NCBI GenBank assembly: GCA_965238265.1
Contig: OZ250185.1
Location: 1,364,001-1,428,000 of the forward strand
Reading direction: 5' to 3'
Origin: JAJDUF01 sp965238265
GTDB taxonomy: Bacteria > Chloroflexota > UBA11872 > UBA12225 > JAJDUF01
DNA: 64,000 bases
Shown here: one piece after another, positions 15,744-24,306 of the stretch
Numbering within the stretch: position 1 is the stretch's first letter
Layout: each line of letters opens with the position of its first letter
Made by a program: the position numbers and the translations under genes
The notes under the pieces: generated by a model
Databases searched by the model: none
Told to the model about the DNA's origin: nothing
The model's input: the letters and a program-made list of their open reading frames with translations, nothing else

Positions 15744-16536
15744 TCTGGCGGCAGTGCCCTTTAGTCCGCAGCAGATCGCGGCGTTCGCCCGCGACGGCTA
15801 TGCCATAGTGCCGGGTCTCTTCGGTGCGGCCGAGCTGCAAGAGCTTATCGCTACCTGCGACGAGCTGCACGCACAGGGCGAGACACCCGGTTGTTTTCGA
15901 GCCATGTCCCCGGCCGAGACATCCGATCCGCTCTTGCTGTACCCTCGCATGATGCAGCCACACCGCGTCAGCCGGACGGCACTCCGCTACCTCCTCAGCC
16001 CCCGCTGGGAGCCGCATCTGCGCGCCCTATTGCGGGAGGCGCCCATCGCAGCGCAGAGCATGTTCTACTGGAAGCCGCCGGGGGCGCGGGGCCAGGCGCT
16101 CCACCAGGACAACTTCTATCTGAAGGCCTATCCGGACACGTGCTTGGCAGCGTGGCTCGCCGTTGATCCCGCCGACCGCGATAACGGTGGCCTGTTCGTC
16201 GTTCCTGGCAGCCATGCGCTGGACCTCTTCTGCCCGGAGGAGGCTGATCCGACCATCTCGTTCACCAAAGAACTCGTGCCGGTACCCAAGGGATTGCGAC
16301 CGGTGCCGGTTGATCTCGCCGCTGGCGATGTCCTGTTCTTCGGCGGCAACCTCATCCACGGTTCAGAGCCAAACCGCAGCCGTGATCGCTTCCGCCGCTC
16401 CTTCATCTGCCACTACGTTGGCGCGTCGTCGGAAGAGATCGCCCGCAGTTACAAGCCCCTCTACCGCTTCGACACCACCCTATTCGAGGTGGCGACGGCA
16501 ACCGGCGGCGGTCCCTGCGGCACGCCCCACAGCTGA
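15733..16536 (+). CDS. Phytanoyl-CoA dioxygenase-family (PhyH) Fe(II)/2-oxoglutarate oxygenase
   Basis: This 267-residue double-stranded beta-helix oxygenase starts with the family's N-terminal helix FSPQQIAAFARDGYAIVPGLF. It has the iron-binding H-x-D in LHQDNFYLK, the strand NGGLFVVPGSH, and the distal histidine in GGNLIHGSEPNRS with the arginine (RFRRSF) that binds 2-oxoglutarate. All the usual ligands are visible. It hydroxylates an unknown small molecule in the cytoplasm. Its start lies inside the end of the transporter gene, so the two are co-expressed and may act on the same metabolite (modify and export). A second PhyH protein with HEAT repeats is at 47233-48687. Confidence 0.9.
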   Translation: MTTDLAAVPFSPQQIAAFARDGYAIVPGLFGAAELQELIATCDELHAQGETPGCFRAMSPAETSDPLLLYPRMMQPHRVSRTALRYLLSPRWEPHLRALLREAPIAAQSMFYWKPPGARGQALHQDNFYLKAYPDTCLAAWLAVDPADRDNGGLFVVPGSHALDLFCPEEADPTISFTKELVPVPKGLRPVPVDLAAGDVLFFGGNLIHGSEPNRSRDRFRRSFICHYVGASSEEIARSYKPLYRFDTTLFEVATATGGGPCGTPHS

Positions 16537-16574
16537 GGGTTGCCATCAGGGGTGAACGGCCGTCTGCCCCCGGC

Positions 16575-17656
16575 CTAGCCGGTGACCGCTGCCGGCGCGC
16601 CGGTCTCGGCCGAGCGCCAGACCGCCGCGTAATTTCACCTTTTGGCTTTATGGAGAACTGCACGACGCGCCGGCCGTCTTCCGCCGGTGCGCCGGCCAGC
16701 GCCGTCCGACCACGGATAACGTCAACGAAGTGGTGGTCGGGGCTGGTCGGCGCCGGCGCTGTGGGGAGGGTGAGTGGCTCGGCCTGGTCGGCGCGCCGCC
16801 ACTCCACCCACGGCTGGCGCGGCAGCTGCCCGACGGTCCGGTAGTGCAGCGTGCCCTCGCTGCCGGCGATGGTGATGTCCGTCCCGCCGCCATGTACGTT
16901 GCCGCCGATGGCGATGGTCGCGATAACGCCGCGCTCGAACTCGGCCATGATCGCGGAGTTCACGTCCACTTCCAATGTGAACCGCTGTTGTCGCGCGGCG
17001 ACTCGCGTCGGTGGTAGCCCCACGAGGTGCAGCACGATGTCTACGAGGTGACTGCCGGAGTCGTTGAGCTGACCACCGCCAGAGAGCAGCTGTTGCACCC
17101 GCCACGATTGGCCGGTGCGCCGGATGCGACTCAGGTTGTTCGTATACCACGCTCGCGGAGTTCACGTCCACTTAGCTGGGCCGTAGCTGGGCCGTGACGA
17201 ACTCCACTGCGCCAATACCCCCGCCGGTGATGACCTGCTTCATTTGCTGGATGCTCGGCTCGAAGCGACGTTGATACGAGACCATGACGATCTTGCCCGT
17301 TTCGTCGCGCGCGGCGATGACCTCGGCTGCCTCCCCAGCGGTGTTGACCATCGGCTTCTCGACCAGCACGTGTGCCCCGGCGCGGAGCGCGGCGATGATC
17401 TGCGGGTGGTGGAGCGCGTGGGGCGAGGAGATGACCACCCCATCGGGCTGCACGGCGGCGAGCATGTGCTCGTGGTCGGCGAACGTGGCCGCCGCGGCGA
17501 GCGCGGGGTGTCGTTCCCGTAGCGCCTGCGTGTCGCGGCAACCGGGTCCACCAACGCGACAATGCTGACCTCATCCTGGTCGAGCAGGCGCGGGAGATGC
17601 GCGTTGGTCATGTTGCCCCCGCAGCCGATCAGCGCGAGGCGAGTTGGCTCTGCCAT
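16575..17656 (-). pseudogene. Gfo/Idh/MocA oxidoreductase gene with several frame lesions
   Basis: Homology runs through three frames. It begins MAEPTRLALIGCGGNMTNAHLP...VALVDPVA, shifts near 17535 to LRERHPALAAAATFADHEHMLAAVQPDGVVISSPHALHH...VLVEKPMVN...VSYQRRFEP, and reaches an early stop after VEFVTAQL. There an 11-base tandem duplication (GGCCCAGCTAC) sits at about 17174-17195. The C-terminal domain resumes as RRTGQSWRVQQLLSGGGQLNDSGSHLVDIVLHL. Near 16640 an A/T-rich insertion of about 25 bases breaks the last helix (AAVWRSAETGAP before the expected stop at 16575). A 21-base segment at 16951-16971 is duplicated at 17154-17174. Four or more lesions make this a true pseudogene of the sugar-oxidoreductase family. 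Confidence 0.88.
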
Positions 17657-17849
17657 GACGATTCGTCTCCTTCCGCTTATCCCCGGTTATCCCCGGCGGG
17701 CTGCACCGTCGTCCATGGCCTATGCTAGTCGAGTGCCGGGGCGCCGGCAAGCGCTCCGCCAAGTCTGCGCTACCATAGCGGCAGCGGATTGTGTTGGCCT
17801 GGCCGGTCAGGTCAACTAGCGGCCAGCACAGCGCTGAGTGGGAGGGATC

Positions 17850-19346
17850 ATGGCTTCAGGAATGGAAATGCGGTTCTTGTCGGATCAGCAGACGCACCTC
17901 TTTACCGACTTTCGCCATATTGACCCCGGCGATCTGGAGTGGCGAGCGCCGGACGGCGAGCCGCTGCCCACCAAGCCGGGAGCGGAGTCGCCGCCGGCAG
18001 CGGACGACGACCCCGCAGCGCTGGCCAGCCCCCGCTCGGTGCGGCAGCCGCGCGGCATCCACTTGGAGGCACAGCCGGCGCAGAAGATCGGGCCGCTCGA
18101 CCAGGACATTGGCATCAATGCGCTGCTCTATGAGGGCGGGCGTTATCGCCTTTGGTACTGGGTGGGGAAGCACGGGCACTACGCCGAGTCCGACGACGGT
18201 TTTACCTGGCGGCTCCCGACGTTCGGCCGCTATGAGATTGCCGGGAGCACCCGGAACAACGCCTTCTTCGGTGTCCCACCGGAGCGCGGACAGCACAATT
18301 TCGATGGCTTCACGGTCTTCGTGGACCCCAGCGCCCCGGCGAGCGAGCGCTACAAGCTGGTCTTTATGGCACGTGTGCCGGCGGACGAGTTCGAGCGTCG
18401 CTGGGCCGAGTATCGTGCGCTCCACCCCCGCTATCAGGACGTGCGGCTGCGACCGGGGAAGTTCACCTGTGTCTACGGCGCCGTGTCGCCGGACGGCATA
18501 GACTGGACGCTGCTCCCGGAGCCGCTCTTCACACACTTCACCGATACCATCACGACGGCATACTACGACGCCTGGCTGGGTCGCTACGTGCTGTATACCC
18601 GCATGTACCTGCAGGGCCGGCGCTGGGTAGGGCGCACCGAGACGGCCGACTTTCGTCGTTGGCCGCCGGTCGAGCCGCTGTTGTGGCCCCGCATAGACGA
18701 GTCGCCCTCGAACGACATCTACACCAACGCCCGCACGGCGTATCCCGGCGAGCCGAGCATCCATCTGATGTTCCCGATGTTTTACGAGCGCTGGAATCAG
18801 ATTTCGCGCATTCGGCTGTACGCCAGCGCCGATGGGATCGTGTGGAACGAGGTGCCGGGGGGCGCGGTCATCAACCCCGGGACGCCGCGGGAGTGGGACT
18901 CGGAGTTTCTGGGTGCCGGCACCGGCCTCGTCCCGTTGGGTGACGAGCGCGTGGGGCTGCTGTATGCCGGCACGTCCTACCCCCACAAGTACCCGCGCTG
19001 GCCGCACGTGATCGCGGCCAACCGTACCGGCTGGGCCTGGTGGCCCCGCGACCGCCTCGGCGCGGTCGTCGCCGAGGAGGAGGGCGAGTTCTGGACGTTC
19101 CCGGTGCAGCCTCGGGGCCGCGAGCTGCGGGTGAACTTCCAGGCGCGGGGCGGCGGTGGCGTGTGGGTCGGCATCCACGGGCAACCGGGGCGGGCGGTGA
19201 CGGACTGCGACCCACTCTACGGGGACTCGCTCGCGCAGACGGTACGCTGGCGCGGCGCGTCGGACCTCGGCACCGCCGAGGGCGCTCCGGTGGTGTTGCA
19301 CTTCAAGCTGCGGGCGGCCAAGCTCTTCAGCTTTGCGTGGGGATAG
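17850..19346 (+). CDS. Large glycoside-hydrolase-like beta-propeller protein (copy 3 of 3)
   Basis: This 498-residue protein of the same type as those at 8037 and 9783 has YRLWYWVGKHGHYAESDDGFTW, YKLVFMARVP, GAVSPDGIDWTLLPEP, VLYTRMY, RLYASADGIVWNEVPG and a C-terminal beta-domain (RGRELRVNFQARGGGGVWVGIHG). The N-terminus carries a distinctive acidic/proline stretch absent from the other two. ATG 17850 follows GGGAGG; an in-frame GTG at 17838 is less likely. It is divergent from the MocA pseudogene. No secretion signal is visible. A carbohydrate-related role is inferred from fold and neighbours only. Confidence 0.7.
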   Translation: MASGMEMRFLSDQQTHLFTDFRHIDPGDLEWRAPDGEPLPTKPGAESPPAADDDPAALASPRSVRQPRGIHLEAQPAQKIGPLDQDIGINALLYEGGRYRLWYWVGKHGHYAESDDGFTWRLPTFGRYEIAGSTRNNAFFGVPPERGQHNFDGFTVFVDPSAPASERYKLVFMARVPADEFERRWAEYRALHPRYQDVRLRPGKFTCVYGAVSPDGIDWTLLPEPLFTHFTDTITTAYYDAWLGRYVLYTRMYLQGRRWVGRTETADFRRWPPVEPLLWPRIDESPSNDIYTNARTAYPGEPSIHLMFPMFYERWNQISRIRLYASADGIVWNEVPGGAVINPGTPREWDSEFLGAGTGLVPLGDERVGLLYAGTSYPHKYPRWPHVIAANRTGWAWWPRDRLGAVVAEEEGEFWTFPVQPRGRELRVNFQARGGGGVWVGIHGQPGRAVTDCDPLYGDSLAQTVRWRGASDLGTAEGAPVVLHFKLRAAKLFSFAWG

Positions 19347-19383
19347 CTGGTCAGTGGCTCGTGGTCGGTGTGGAGGCGGGTTG

Positions 19384-19503
19384 GGCCTAACCCCCGGCCC
19401 CTTCCCTGCAGGGAGGGGGTTGGGGGTAGGTCCGCCGCTGCACACGAAAAAACCTACCCTTGTCAGCCCTATGGCCCCCCCACTATGCAGGGGGACGGGC
19501 GCA
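19384..19503. repeat. Repeat cluster downstream of the propeller gene
   Basis: 19384-19433 is the CCTAACCCCCGGCCCCTTCC...GGGGGTAGGTCC palindrome. It is followed by AAAAAACCTACCCTTGTCAG, shared with 36524-36545, and by an inverted copy of the GGGGGGACCATAGGGGG repeat. The cluster lies between convergent genes and may act as a bidirectional terminator. Confidence 0.7.
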
Positions 19504-19510
19504 GCCGCAG

Positions 19511-20614
19511 CTACCCACCCAGCGTGCCTAGCAACGCTACCACCCGATCCGCCCACTGCTCCAGACTGTGCCGCTGCACCACCAGCTGGCGCATGGTCGC
19601 CGCCGCCGCTGCCCGCTCACCCTCCGTCCAGGCCAGTACGCCCTGGACTCGCTCCGCGAGGCGGCCCGCATCGCCCGCCGGGAAGGAAAGGCGCTCGCCC
19701 CACGGCGCAAGCTCGTGCTGTACGGCCGGATTGCTGGTCACGACCGGGACACCGCAGGCCAGCGGCTCCAGCGCCGCTTTATCGAGGCTGCCCGTGCGGC
19801 TGGTGTGGACGCATACCGCCGCGCGGCGGTACTCGGCCGGCATCGCTGCGTAGGGTACGTTTCCGGCAAACTGCACCGCCCGTTCAAGCCCTAGCTCGCC
19901 CACGCGGCGACGCAGACGCTCCGCATAGGCTTCGTCGGACGGATAGAGCGGTGCGCCACAGATGCGGAGGATCGGCGGCGCGGCCAGCCCCGCGTGAGCG
20001 TGCAGCACACCCAGCGCCTCGATGGTCGTCTCGTGATCCTTGGCCGGCGAGAGGCGCCCAACGCTGAGGAGCAAGGGGCTGGTGTCGTCAGTAGTGCAAG
20101 CTGGCGTCGTCACCGGTAGATAGCGGGTAGTGTCAATGCCATGTCCTACGACCACCAGCCGGTCAGCGTCCAGAGGATAGCTCCGGTGCGACGCGCTGAC
20201 TACGCGGTCAACGAGGCGATGGGCGATGTGCAGGTCGCGGCTGACGCCACCCTGCGCGTACCACAGCACGAGCGGTACGCGGCAGAGTTTTGCCAGCGGG
20301 GCCGCGAGCGCCGCATAGCGCGGCACCATATGGACAAAGATGGCGGTGGCCCGCTCGGCCGGCGGGGCGGCGCGGAGCACATGGCCCAACGTTGCGAGCA
20401 AGCGCCCGAGCTGGCGATGGCGCGAGGCCCCCTGTTCTTTGCCGAGTGAATGGACGGTCACGTTGGTGGGCGCATCGGGCGGCCGTCTCCCGGCCTGCTG
20501 GGCGAGGACATGCATGGAGCGCACGCGCCGCGCCAGGGCATGTACCCAATCGGCAGTGACACCGAGGATCGTGCTATCGGCATCGTAGCTCTGGGTGACA
20601 AAGAGGAGGTTCAT
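19511..20614 (-). CDS. GT4-family glycosyltransferase
   Basis: This 367-residue retaining glycosyltransferase of GT-B fold has a hydrophobic first strand (NLLFVTQSYDAD), the interdomain VVGHGIDTTRYLP segment, and LLSVGRLSPAKDHETTIEAL (nucleotide-sugar-binding start of domain 2). The family's terminal glutamate region is SLDKAALEPLACGVPVVTS, where the E-x(7)-E spacing is D-x(7)-E-like. It is peripheral at the cytoplasmic face of the membrane. It is the last gene of a leftward glycan locus. A hairpin element separates it from the next GT4 gene. Sugar donor and acceptor are unknown. Confidence 0.88.
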   Translation of the reverse strand: MNLLFVTQSYDADSTILGVTADWVHALARRVRSMHVLAQQAGRRPPDAPTNVTVHSLGKEQGASRHRQLGRLLATLGHVLRAAPPAERATAIFVHMVPRYAALAAPLAKLCRVPLVLWYAQGGVSRDLHIAHRLVDRVVSASHRSYPLDADRLVVVGHGIDTTRYLPVTTPACTTDDTSPLLLSVGRLSPAKDHETTIEALGVLHAHAGLAAPPILRICGAPLYPSDEAYAERLRRRVGELGLERAVQFAGNVPYAAMPAEYRRAAVCVHTSRTGSLDKAALEPLACGVPVVTSNPAVQHELAPWGERLSFPAGDAGRLAERVQGVLAWTEGERAAAAATMRQLVVQRHSLEQWADRVVALLGTLGG

Positions 20615-20663
20615 CTGAAGACTCGTTCCGCACTACCTTGCTCCCCATCGGATTGCCCGGATG

Positions 20664-20717
20664 CCCCGCCAGGTCTGCACAATCCGATAGAGCTATGGTG
20701 GCGCAGACCTGGTGGGG
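20664..20717. repeat. Hairpin mini-element A (15-base arms)
   Basis: Arms CCCCGCCAGGTCTGC (20664-20678) and GCAGACCTGGTGGGG (20703-20717) pair in 14 of 15 positions around a 24-base loop. On the minus strand the loop reads GCCACCATAGCTCTATCGGA followed by TTGT. The arm differs from other copies but the loop core is shared. It lies between two glycosyltransferase genes. Confidence 0.8.
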
Positions 20718-20730
20718 CAGAACAAGCCCG

Positions 20731-21942
20731 TCACTGCTGCGGAGACGCTACTACGCTGGCGAGGGTGGCGATGGTCCGGTCCAGGAGTACGTCCCAACGA
20801 TAGGCCCGCACGTCTACTTGGGCAGCCGCGGCGAGCTGCGCTCCCTCAGTCGGGTTGTCGAGCAGGCGGCGCAGCGTAGCGAGCGTAGTCGCCCGGTCGT
20901 CCAGTGGCACCAAGAGGCCGTTGCGACCGGACTCGATCACCTCGGCGTTGCCCCCAACGTCCGAGGCCACAATCGGCGTGCCGGCGTGCATCGCCTCCAG
21001 CATGACGTGTGACAGCCCCTCGTAGCGCGTGTGGAGCGTGAATACGTCGGCTGCCTGTAGATACTGCTGGACGGTGGCCTGCGAGACGCTGCCGGCGAAA
21101 CAGACCCGCTCCGGCACGCCAGCGACGACTGCCTCCCGCTCCAGATGTTTGCGCTCCGGCCCGTCGCCGACAATCACCAGGGTCACATCGGGTGGCAGGT
21201 CCGGCACCAGGCGAATGAGGAATTCCAGGTTCTTCCACGGGTACAGGCGCGCGCAGGTCATAATCACGCGGCCCGTACCGAGCGCTAAACGGGCGCGGGA
21301 CTCGCGTTTGCCCTCACCCCCGGCCCCTCTCCCATGGGGAGAGGGGAGATCGTCAACCGCGAGCGCGTTTCTGACGACGACGACGTTGTTGGGCGAGACA
21401 CCCCAGCCGATCACGAGGCGTTTCAGGTAGTCACTGGGGACGATCAGTTTGGTCGCCAACCGAGCGAACCGCCGCACAAGACCGCGGACGATTCGCACGT
21501 TTTGACTGGCCGGCAGGCGTTGAAACTCGTCAATGCCGGCCGTCGTCCAGCCGCGCCGGAGCGCCAGCTCCCAAGCGTTGTCCCCCACGATCTTCAGTAC
21601 CACCGGCCGGCCGAGCAGCCGGCCCGCCACAACGGCAGCCATTTCCGGGCCGGCCAGCCCGTTCACGTACAGCACGTCGGCCGACCTGACGACCCGTAGC
21701 ACGGCGATGAGGAAACGGGCCATGCGCTGGGGCAGGGGTAGGCCGCGCGATACCCTGGTGGTCAGCGACGACCACTCGTCGGTGCCGTTAGGCCGGTAGT
21801 CCAGTGGTGCTCCGGCCACAATCCGCACTCGATGGCCGCGCTCGGACAGACTGGTCGCGAGCTTGGGCACGTAGGTCGCCGGGCCGCCGATGTCCGGAGG
21901 GAAGAGATTGGATACGAGGCAGACTTTCAGTTGCCGGCTCAT
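20731..21942 (-). CDS. GT4-family glycosyltransferase with an in-frame repeat insertion
   Basis: This 403-residue GT-B glycosyltransferase has the N-terminal donor-loop FPPDIGGPATYVPKLATSL, VLKIVGDNAWE, VPSDYLKRLVIGWGV, then domain 2 starting MTCARLYPWKNLEFLIRLVPDL. VIVGDGPERKHLE and the catalytic-region glutamates in EGLSHVMLEAMHAGTPIVASDVGG follow. Between the VRNALAVDD linker and RARLALGTGR there is an extra stretch (LPSPHGRGAGGEGKRES). It is encoded by a copy of the dispersed G/C repeat at 21310-21347 and lengthens the interdomain linker without breaking the frame. It is part of the leftward glycan locus and transfers an unknown sugar on the cytoplasmic side. Confidence 0.9.
   Translation of the reverse strand: MSRQLKVCLVSNLFPPDIGGPATYVPKLATSLSERGHRVRIVAGAPLDYRPNGTDEWSSLTTRVSRGLPLPQRMARFLIAVLRVVRSADVLYVNGLAGPEMAAVVAGRLLGRPVVLKIVGDNAWELALRRGWTTAGIDEFQRLPASQNVRIVRGLVRRFARLATKLIVPSDYLKRLVIGWGVSPNNVVVVRNALAVDDLPSPHGRGAGGEGKRESRARLALGTGRVIMTCARLYPWKNLEFLIRLVPDLPPDVTLVIVGDGPERKHLEREAVVAGVPERVCFAGSVSQATVQQYLQAADVFTLHTRYEGLSHVMLEAMHAGTPIVASDVGGNAEVIESGRNGLLVPLDDRATTLATLRRLLDNPTEGAQLAAAAQVDVRAYRWDVLLDRTIATLASVVASPQQ
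21310..21347. repeat. G/C-rich dispersed repeat inserted inside a glycosyltransferase gene
   Basis: CCCTCACCCCCGGCCCC, then TCTCCCATGGGGAGAGGGGAG, is the same repeat found between genes elsewhere. Here it is translated as an extra peptide in the interdomain linker of the GT4 protein. Confidence 0.85.
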
Positions 21943-21950
21943 TCTGCCTC

Positions 21951-22010
21951 ACTGACGCGCCAGGTCCGCACCACCGATTTCCATAGGATTGTGCAGAGCG
22001 AGCCGTCAGT
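21951..22010. repeat. Hairpin mini-element B
   Basis: Outer arms ACTGACG (21951-21957) and CGTCAGT (22004-22010) are perfectly complementary, and inner GCAC/GTGC also pair. The loop CCACCGATTTCCATAGGATT is identical over 20 bases to the copy at 57206-57225. The element overlaps the stop codon of the radical SAM gene. Confidence 0.8.
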
Positions 22011-23211
22011 CGCTCCCCACCTTGGTTTTCGTCGGATCGTGCGGAACGAGCGTGTCACCGTTGACGCTAGGCATAGGCTCGGAAAAGGGCGCCTCATTCG
22101 GCGTGATCGTGCGCTCGGCGCTGACCACCGCCGGGCTGGGCGGGACAGTCTTGCGGCGCCAGGTGGCTTCGCTAGGCGCAATCCGGTCTGCGACCGCGCC
22201 AATCCCGTCGAAGACCTTCCAAGAGGTCGAGTCCTGCTGCCACAGCGCATCGCAGCCAGAGCACAAAGAGGCTTCCTGATAGCGGCCCTCCACCTGCAAG
22301 CGGCGCAGCTTGACCAGCTCCGGACCGTTCCAGACCTCCATCAGCGACTGCTCCATCAAGTTGCCGACCACCTGCTCACCCGCGAAATCGGCGCAGCAGG
22401 ACACCACCTCACCGTTCCAGTAGATGGCCATGGACTTCCACAGCCAGTTACAGGGGTGGTAGTTGGGGCCATACTGCTCCGGTTGGGCCACCGGGTTCTC
22501 CATCATCGTGCCGGCCCAACCGTGCGCCCAGCGCGTGTCGTACTCGTCCACCGGCAAGCCGAAGAACAGCTCCCGCATCCCCGCTGGTGTCTCCGGGCGC
22601 GCGGCTGTGGGATCGTAGGGCAGGATCACCTGCATGACCGTGTAGGGGTAGCGCACCTTGCGCCGCTGCTTTTCGAGCAGGAACTCGCGGACGTTCTTGA
22701 GGGTCAGCTCGAACTTGGCGCCCAAGCGCATCCGCTCGTAGGTTTCTTTGTCCGCTCCGTCGAAGCTCACCGTCAACTTATCGAGTTTGGCATCGAGGAG
22801 CGTGGCCGTCTGCTTGGCCCGCAGCGTCGTCGCATTCGTGTTGACATGGACGGCGATCCCGGCCTCATGGGCCAGTGTGGTCATCTCGCCGATGTTTTTG
22901 TGCATCATCGGCTCGCCGCGGAAGAAGAGGTTGACCTCCAGCACGTGCCCTCGCACTTGCTCCAGGATACGCCGGTACACGTCCATGTCCATGAACCCGT
23001 TGACCTTGTTCGCCCCGATGGATTGGGGGCACATGGGACATTTGAGGTTGCACAGACTGGTCGGCTCCAGGTGGAGCTTGAGCGGGGGATAGGGCAAGTG
23101 CGTCGAGCCGCGCAGCCAATGCCAGAGAAAGCGGATGGTGCGCGGATGCAGCACGGCCTCATAGCGGCGCCAGTTGCGGATCAGTTTGAAGGCTGCCGCT
23201 ACGTCGTTCAT
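22006..23211 (-). CDS. Radical SAM/SPASM-domain protein
   Basis: This 401-residue protein has the 4Fe-4S motif C-x3-C-x2-C at Cys54, Cys58 and Cys61 (SLCNLKCPMC). SAM-binding strands follow (GFMDMDVYRR, LFFRGEPMMHKN). A C-terminal SPASM-type region holds NWLWKSMAIYWNGEVVSCCADFAGEQVVGNL and LCSGCDALW, which bind auxiliary clusters. Its last residues (DTLVPHDPTKTKVGSD) are encoded by a degenerate hairpin repeat, so the tail is probably a late extension. The start overlaps the stop of the Trm112-like gene by ATGA. Such proteins modify sugars or peptides; in this glycan locus a sugar-modifying role is plausible but not shown. Confidence 0.88.
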   Translation of the reverse strand: MNDVAAAFKLIRNWRRYEAVLHPRTIRFLWHWLRGSTHLPYPPLKLHLEPTSLCNLKCPMCPQSIGANKVNGFMDMDVYRRILEQVRGHVLEVNLFFRGEPMMHKNIGEMTTLAHEAGIAVHVNTNATTLRAKQTATLLDAKLDKLTVSFDGADKETYERMRLGAKFELTLKNVREFLLEKQRRKVRYPYTVMQVILPYDPTAARPETPAGMRELFFGLPVDEYDTRWAHGWAGTMMENPVAQPEQYGPNYHPCNWLWKSMAIYWNGEVVSCCADFAGEQVVGNLMEQSLMEVWNGPELVKLRRLQVEGRYQEASLCSGCDALWQQDSTSWKVFDGIGAVADRIAPSEATWRRKTVPPSPAVVSAERTITPNEAPFSEPMPSVNGDTLVPHDPTKTKVGSD

Positions 23212-23414
23212 GGTCTCTCCTGGCCGCTCCGCGCACTCGTGGGCGCCTCGGCCGCTGCACTGAGCATCACCGGGATTCCGTCTTCAATCGGGTAGCGCCG
23301 GCCACACTGCGGGTTCCGACAGGCGAGCCGTCCCTCATCCTGGACCACCTCCGCCCCACATTGTGGGCAGGCTAGGATGGCGACGAACGCCGGGTCAAGC
23401 TGCGCGGCCGTCAT
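23208..23414 (-). CDS. Trm112-like zinc-ribbon small protein
   Basis: This 68-residue UPF0434/Trm112 family protein has the first cysteine pair in ILACPQCGAEV, then LACRNPQCGRRYPIEDGIPVML, which is the family signature ending Y-P-I-x-D-G-I-P-V-M-L. It presumably binds zinc through the four cysteines. Trm112 proteins act as activating partners of methyltransferases. ATG 23414 is chosen; the upstream extension is not family-like. Its stop overlaps the start of the radical SAM gene by four bases, so the pair is translationally coupled and the small protein may assist that enzyme. Cytoplasmic. Confidence 0.85.
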   Translation of the reverse strand: MTAAQLDPAFVAILACPQCGAEVVQDEGRLACRNPQCGRRYPIEDGIPVMLSAAAEAPTSARSGQERP

Positions 23415-23622
23415 TGCCGTTCCATCCGGCCGGCCGCACCGGAGGCCAGCCGCCCACACCCGTAACGACCGGGCCGAGGGAATGGCAACGTGCCCCACTG
23501 TAGCCAAGCACAGCCACGCCCGTCAACCACAGGAGCCGTCCGGCCGTCGAGCGCGGCGCTGGCGACGATGCACGCCCGATGGTCATTGTCCGCTCCTGCC
23601 TCAACTGCGCCTGGAGTGTGGC

Positions 23623-24306
23623 TCATTTCAGCGGCGATTCGGCAGGAATCAGCGCTGCTACCGGCACCACGAAGCCGGGCAAGACCGCCGAGGTGGCTTC
23701 ATCGCCCGGCCCAAACTGCCGGCTCGACGTGTATCCCTCCGGCCCAGCGCCGGTCAGCACCTCGATAGCGCGCCCCTCAGGATCAACGATCCAATACTCC
23801 GTCACGCCGGCCTCGGCATACTCGGCGGCTTTCTCCTCTCGGTCCACGCGCCGCGTACTCGGCGAGAGCACCTCAATCGCCAGGTCGGGAGGGTCGGCGT
23901 ACTGCACGTGGTAGCGGTCCTCGTGACCGGCGGCGTAGAACGTGATGTCCGGCTCGCGTATCTTGCCCTCCCAGAGCCTGATGGGCATTGGCGCAAAGAA
24001 CATGCGCCCCACTTCCCACTGCCTGATGATGGTCTCCATAGCAAAAGCTAGGTTCTTCACGATCTCCTGGTGTTCTAATCCTGGCATATCATGCACCAAT
24101 AAACGTCCCTCGGACAGCTCCACGATGTAGTTCGTGTCCGGGAGCGCAAAATAGGCCGCTTCCGTCCAAGAGCCGGCATCAAGCCAGGCGAGCGCGGCGT
24201 TGGCTGCCGTCCGGGTTGTGTCGGAGGTGGAGCGGCGGGAGGCGCCTCTGTCGTGACCATGATCGTTCGCTGTCCGCGGAGCGTATGCCTCAAGTGTAGC
24301 GCACAT
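23623..24306 (-). CDS. Uma2-family (DUF820) endonuclease-like protein
   Basis: The protein has the Uma2 layout: WTEAAYFALPDTNYIVELSEGRLLVHDM, the acidic strand REPDITFYA, the core DLAIEVLSPSTRRVDREEKAAEYAEAGVTEYWIVDPEGRAIEVL, and FVVPVAALI near the end. The D, E-V and K residues match the PD-(D/E)xK nuclease core. The N-terminus is uncertain. A typical family start (MVTTEAPPAAPPPTQPG, ATG 24260) exists in another frame, which suggests a one-base indel around 24190-24230. In the present frame the start would be ATG 24306, overlapping the upstream gene's stop. Uma2 genes are common in Chloroflexota and cyanobacteria. Their biological role is unclear. Confidence 0.75.
   Translation of the reverse strand: MCATLEAYAPRTANDHGHDRGASRRSTSDTTRTAANAALAWLDAGSWTEAAYFALPDTNYIVELSEGRLLVHDMPGLEHQEIVKNLAFAMETIIRQWEVGRMFFAPMPIRLWEGKIREPDITFYAAGHEDRYHVQYADPPDLAIEVLSPSTRRVDREEKAAEYAEAGVTEYWIVDPEGRAIEVLTGAGPEGYTSSRQFGPGDEATSAVLPGFVVPVAALIPAESPLK

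Noticed and set aside
17856..19556. 566-codon antisense open frame
   Set aside because: It is the exact antisense shadow of the propeller gene at 17850-19346; the sense protein has clear repeated motifs.
21832..23295. 487-codon plus-strand open frame
   Set aside because: It is antisense to the radical SAM gene, whose cysteine motifs and SPASM region are unmistakable.
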